In this document: one piece after another, positions 61,633 to 64,000 of the stretch
Position numbering within the stretch: the first letter of the stretch is position 1
Layout of the letters: every line of letters starts with the position of its first letter
From: Alphaproteobacteria bacterium
Lineage (GTDB): Bacteria; Pseudomonadota; Alphaproteobacteria; Rhodospirillales; Magnetovibrionaceae
Assembly (NCBI GenBank): GCA_015231605.1
Contig: JADGBG010000002.1
Location: 23,244 to 87,243, forward strand
Length of the DNA: 64,000 nucleotides
Reading direction: 5' to 3'
Made by a program: the position numbers and the translations under genes
The notes under the pieces: generated by a model
The model's database searches: none
What the model was told of the DNA's origin: nothing
The model's input: the letters and a program-made list of their open reading frames with translations, nothing else

Positions 61633-62667
61633 ATGGACAGCGGTTACGACAGTCTCGAGCAACGCCTCGGCGTTTCGAGGAGGCAGTTTTTAACGTTTTG
61701 CGCGGGACTCGCCGCGACCATGGGGCTTTCCAGCAAGGACGCCCTGGCGGTGGCCGAAGCGGTGGACAAGGCGCAGAACAAACCCGTGGTGATCTGGCTG
61801 CACGGGCAGGAATGCACGGGTCCGACGGAAACCCTGTTGCGCGCCGAGCATCCCACCCTGGAACGCCTGATCCTCGACATGATCTCGTTGGACTACCACC
61901 AGACGCTGGACGCCGGCGCTGGTCACAAGGTCGAGGCGATCAAGGACATGACCATCGAAGCCAACAAGGGCAAGTACCTGTTGGTGGTCGAAGGCTCGGT
62001 CCCCACTAAGGACGGCGGCATCTATTGCAAGATCGGCGGCAAGACCATGTTGGAACACACCCAGCAGGCCGCCGCGCACGCCGCCGCCGTCATCGCCTTC
62101 GGGTCGTGCGCGTCGTGGGGCGGCGTGCAGTCCACCGGCATCAACCCGACTCACGCCAAGGGCGTGGAAAAGATCATCACCGGCGTTCCGGTGGTGAATC
62201 TGCCGGGCTGCCCGCCGAACCCCTACAACTTCCTGGCGACCGTGCTGCACTTCCTGACCTTCGGCAAGCTGCCGGCGCTGGACGCCAAGCACCGCCCGGT
62301 GTTCGCCTATGGCCGTCTGATCCATGAAAACTGCGAACGCCGCCCGCACTTCGACGCGGGCCGGTTCGCGACCGAGTTCGGCGACGAGGGCCACCGCAAG
62401 GGGTGGTGCCTCTACAAACTGGGCTGCAAGGGACCGGAAACCTACGCCAACTGCCCGGCGGTCGAATTCAACGACGTCGGCGGCGGCACCTGGCCCATCG
62501 GCGTCGGTCATCCGTGCTTCGGTTGCGCCGAGGACGGCGTGGGCTTCACCAAGCCGCTGTTCTCCCTGGCCGACGTGAAGACCCACACGCCGCCCAACGC
62601 GTTCCCGGAAATCGGGCAGCGCGAGGCCGAAAGCTCCGCCACCGTGGCGGCGGCGGCGGCCATCGGC
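61633..62667 (+). CDS. NiFe hydrogenase small subunit, 3' end lost at a sequence join
   Basis: Tat-exported small subunit. The signal has SRRQFLTF (residues 15-22). Iron-sulfur residues are Cys61, Cys159 (GSCASWGG) and Cys193 (PGCPPNPYN) for the proximal cluster, HENCERR and GWCLYKLGCKGPETYANC for the distal and medial clusters, and HPCFGCAE. Overall similarity is to the group 1e/Isp-type small subunits (IWLHGQECTG, LSMISLDYH-like LDMISLDYHQTLDAGAGHKVE). The fourth expected proximal ligand is Pro64 (ECTGPTET instead of ECTGCTET). The native C-terminal membrane anchor begins (SSATVAAAAAIG) but the frame then runs into HemD sequence at about 62,665. The downstream large-subunit gene is therefore missing. 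Confidence 0.88.
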
Positions 62668-62675
62668 CTGACAGC
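62657..62675. other. In-frame junction between hydrogenase and HemD sequence
   Basis: Up to GCCATCGGC the translation fits the start of a hydrogenase anchor helix. From about CTGACAGCC it fits the middle of uroporphyrinogen-III synthase (GADGDADALVALL). Codon choice changes at the same place: GAT, CTT, GCA and CAA become frequent. I interpret it as a chimeric join; exact base uncertain because both sides share a GC-rich stretch. Confidence 0.75.
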
Positions 62676-63102
62676 CCAAGGCGCCGATGGCGATGCTGAC
62701 GCGCTGGTCGCCCTTCTCAGCCAAGCAGCGCCGCAAGGGCGACTTTTGCATCTGTGCGGCACCCATCAGCGCGGCGATGTCGCAGCGCGGCTGGTCGCTG
62801 CGGGGCTGGCGGCACAGGCCTATCCGATCTACGACCAAAGGGCGGTGGCACCTGATGCGGGCTTTGCCACGGCCCTTGCCCATCCGGGGCCGGTGATTGC
62901 GCCGCTCTTTTCGCCGCGCAGTGCCACGCTGTTCGCGCAGGCCGCCGGAAATGCCCACGTCATTCCCGTGGCGCTGAGCAATGCTGTGCGTGACGCACTA
63001 CCCAAGGCGATGGCCGCGCGCGCGCTGATTGCCGCGCAGGCTGATGCCCCTGCGATGATCCGCGCGGTGGCTGTCGCGATTTCTTCGCAATCGGCGACTT
63101 GA
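62668..63102 (+). pseudogene. hemD: C-terminal half of uroporphyrinogen-III synthase (HemD), truncated by the join
   Basis: About 144 residues fused in frame to the hydrogenase small subunit. The pattern GRLLHLCGTHQRGDVAARLVAAGLAAQAYPIYDQ, then PLFSPRSATLFAQ and PVALSNAVRDAL...AQADAPAMIRAV, is the second domain of HemD, which closes the tetrapyrrole ring. The N-terminal domain is absent. In Rhodobacteraceae hemD is followed by a mitofilin-like gene, exactly as here, so this piece and the next gene come as one block from such a genome. No plausible start codon with a ribosome site exists for the fragment alone. Confidence 0.8.
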
Positions 63103-63190
63103 GGGGTTGGTGAGGCTAGTCTAGTTTGGCCCGGACGCAACTGTAAGCTGCGTTTGACATGGTAAGCTGTACATTCGAAGGACGGACCAG

Positions 63191-64000
63191 GTGGCACGCG
63201 CAAGCTCGAAAAGCTCAACCAGCACTGGTAATCAGCGCAAGCTAAAGGCAGCATCCGACGCCGCCGAGGCCCAGACAGCGACAGCGCCGGGCAATGTCGA
63301 AACCCCGATGCACGATTCGGCCACCCAACCCGTTGCAGAGGACGCAACCATCATTGCGGCGTCAGATGGCGGCGATGCGCAAGAGACCGCCGATATCGCG
63401 GATGCGGCTTTGACGGGTGAACCCGTCGCCGCACCGCCGCCGCCATCGCCGCCCCCTGCCCCGCAACAGCGCGCAGGGATTGTGCCGCTCGTGCTTGGCG
63501 GGCTGGTTGCCGCCGGGATCGGTTATGGCGCGGCCTATCTGGGCGTGCTGCCGACCGGCCAAAGCGGCGGCGCATCCGATCCCGCCCTCGCGACAGCCGT
63601 GGCCGAGCAGGGTGCGACGCTATCGGCGCTGCAAGACCAGATTGCGGCGCTTGGCACCTCGGTGACGCAAAGTGCGCCGCAAGCTGGGGCAGAGATCGAC
63701 CTTTCGCCTGTGATCGACCAAATCGCGGCGCTGTCGGGCCAGATCGGCATCGCGACAGATGGGATCGCGACCTTGGCCGCGCGCGTCGGTGCCTTGGAGA
63801 CTCGCCCTGTTTTCACCGGCAATGCCGATGAAGATCTTTTGGCCGCCCAACAAGCCGCCGATGCGCGCGCCGCCGAACTGGCCGCAGAACGCGATGCCAT
63901 TGCCGCCGAAGCCGCCGCCCTGCAAGACGCAGCCAGAGCCGCCACTGCCCAAGCCGCCGAGGCTGAGGCCACGGCCCTGCAAGCCATTACCGAGGCCGAG
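63191..64000 (+). CDS. Mitofilin-like membrane protein (COG4223), 3' end outside window
   Basis: The frame is open from the GTG at 63191 to the window end (270 codons). A low-complexity Ser/Ala/Asp N-terminus and a proline run (PPPPSPPPAP) precede one membrane helix (GIVPLVLGGLVAAGIGYGAAYLG, about residues 96-118). An Ala/Glu-rich coiled coil follows (AAQQAADARAAELAAERDAIAAEAAAL...). This is the layout of the alphaproteobacterial mitofilin-related proteins encoded after hemD. GGACGGACCAG precedes the start. Codon use (GAT, GCA, CAA) differs from the rest of the window, consistent with origin from a different genome. Confidence 0.78.
   Translation, partial: MARASSKSSTSTGNQRKLKAASDAAEAQTATAPGNVETPMHDSATQPVAEDATIIAASDGGDAQETADIADAALTGEPVAAPPPPSPPPAPQQRAGIVPLVLGGLVAAGIGYGAAYLGVLPTGQSGGASDPALATAVAEQGATLSALQDQIAALGTSVTQSAPQAGAEIDLSPVIDQIAALSGQIGIATDGIATLAARVGALETRPVFTGNADEDLLAAQQAADARAAELAAERDAIAAEAAALQDAARAATAQAAEAEATALQAITEAE

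Noticed and set aside
61633..63102. Natural hydrogenase-HemD fusion protein
   Set aside because: Both parts are truncated at the join, neither would be functional, and gene order plus codon use change at the same point; a chimeric join explains this better.
1..64000. tRNA, rRNA, insertion sequences, prophage or magnetosome genes
   Set aside because: I read for tRNA-like cloverleaf ends, transposase motifs and terminal repeats, and mam-type genes and saw none I could support.

Overview
The window (64 kb, GC-rich) reads as a chromosomal segment of a facultatively anaerobic, denitrifying, hydrogen-using alphaproteobacterium. A Rhodospirillales-like (magnetospirillum-type) organism is my best inference. 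It rests on the heme d1 genes nirJ/nirN, the lptF-lptG-lptD-surA-pdxA-rsmA block, gmk/yicC, clpS-clpA, abundant c-type cytochromes and a NiFe hydrogenase maturation cluster. No RNA genes, insertion sequences or CRISPR arrays were seen.

Layout. 1-3.3 kb is the tail of a nir (heme d1) operon plus a secreted 12-cysteine protein. 3.3-4.7 kb is a fused AmmeMemoRadiSam B+A protein. 4.8-8.0 kb is a three-gene, more AT-rich glycosylation cluster on the minus strand. 8.2-12.3 kb holds cysQ, a Sua5-type tRNA t6A gene, an FkbM methyltransferase and an FAD 2-hydroxyacid dehydrogenase. 12.4-20.0 kb is the LPS export / outer-membrane biogenesis block. 20.1-30.6 kb is mixed housekeeping (superinfection-immunity-like protein, gmk, yicC, SDR, ppnP, RidA, FemAB-like, clpSA) and contains a remarkable flagellin-like protein with a seven-repeat, beta-propeller-like insertion. 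30.8-34.7 kb carries a TlpA-type thioredoxin diverging from a DUF302 / octaheme cytochrome / cytochrome b operon that has a near-perfect FNR/NNR-type site. 34.7-39.9 kb has a PAS histidine kinase with a substrate-binding protein, then a DacF/SPOR carboxypeptidase. 39.9-44.6 kb is a marR-mfp-rnd efflux operon.

44.8-55.2 kb is the most interesting part. It encodes a sensor kinase with two CxxCH motifs in its periplasmic domain, its sigma-54 response regulator, a membrane-anchored cytochrome c, and an operon for a Tat-exported molybdopterin oxidoreductase with a 4x[4Fe-4S] subunit, a TorD chaperone, a pentaheme cytochrome and a secreted peptide made almost only of Met-Ser-Gly/Met-Gly-Gly triplets. 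Upstream of that operon I see a good -24/-12 sigma-54 promoter and two TGACA-N3-TGNCA dyads at enhancer distance. This suggests a heme-sensed, sigma-54-driven respiratory system whose substrate cannot be read from sequence.

55.7-62.7 kb is hupK-hypA-hypB-hypF(short)-hypC-hypD-hypE on the minus strand, diverging from a NiFe hydrogenase small subunit. At about 62,665 the small-subunit gene runs in frame into the C-terminal half of a uroporphyrinogen-III synthase, followed by a mitofilin-like gene. Codon use and gene order there look Rhodobacteraceae-like. I read this as a chimeric join, most simply an assembly error, so everything after about 62,665 should not be assigned to the same organism without checking.
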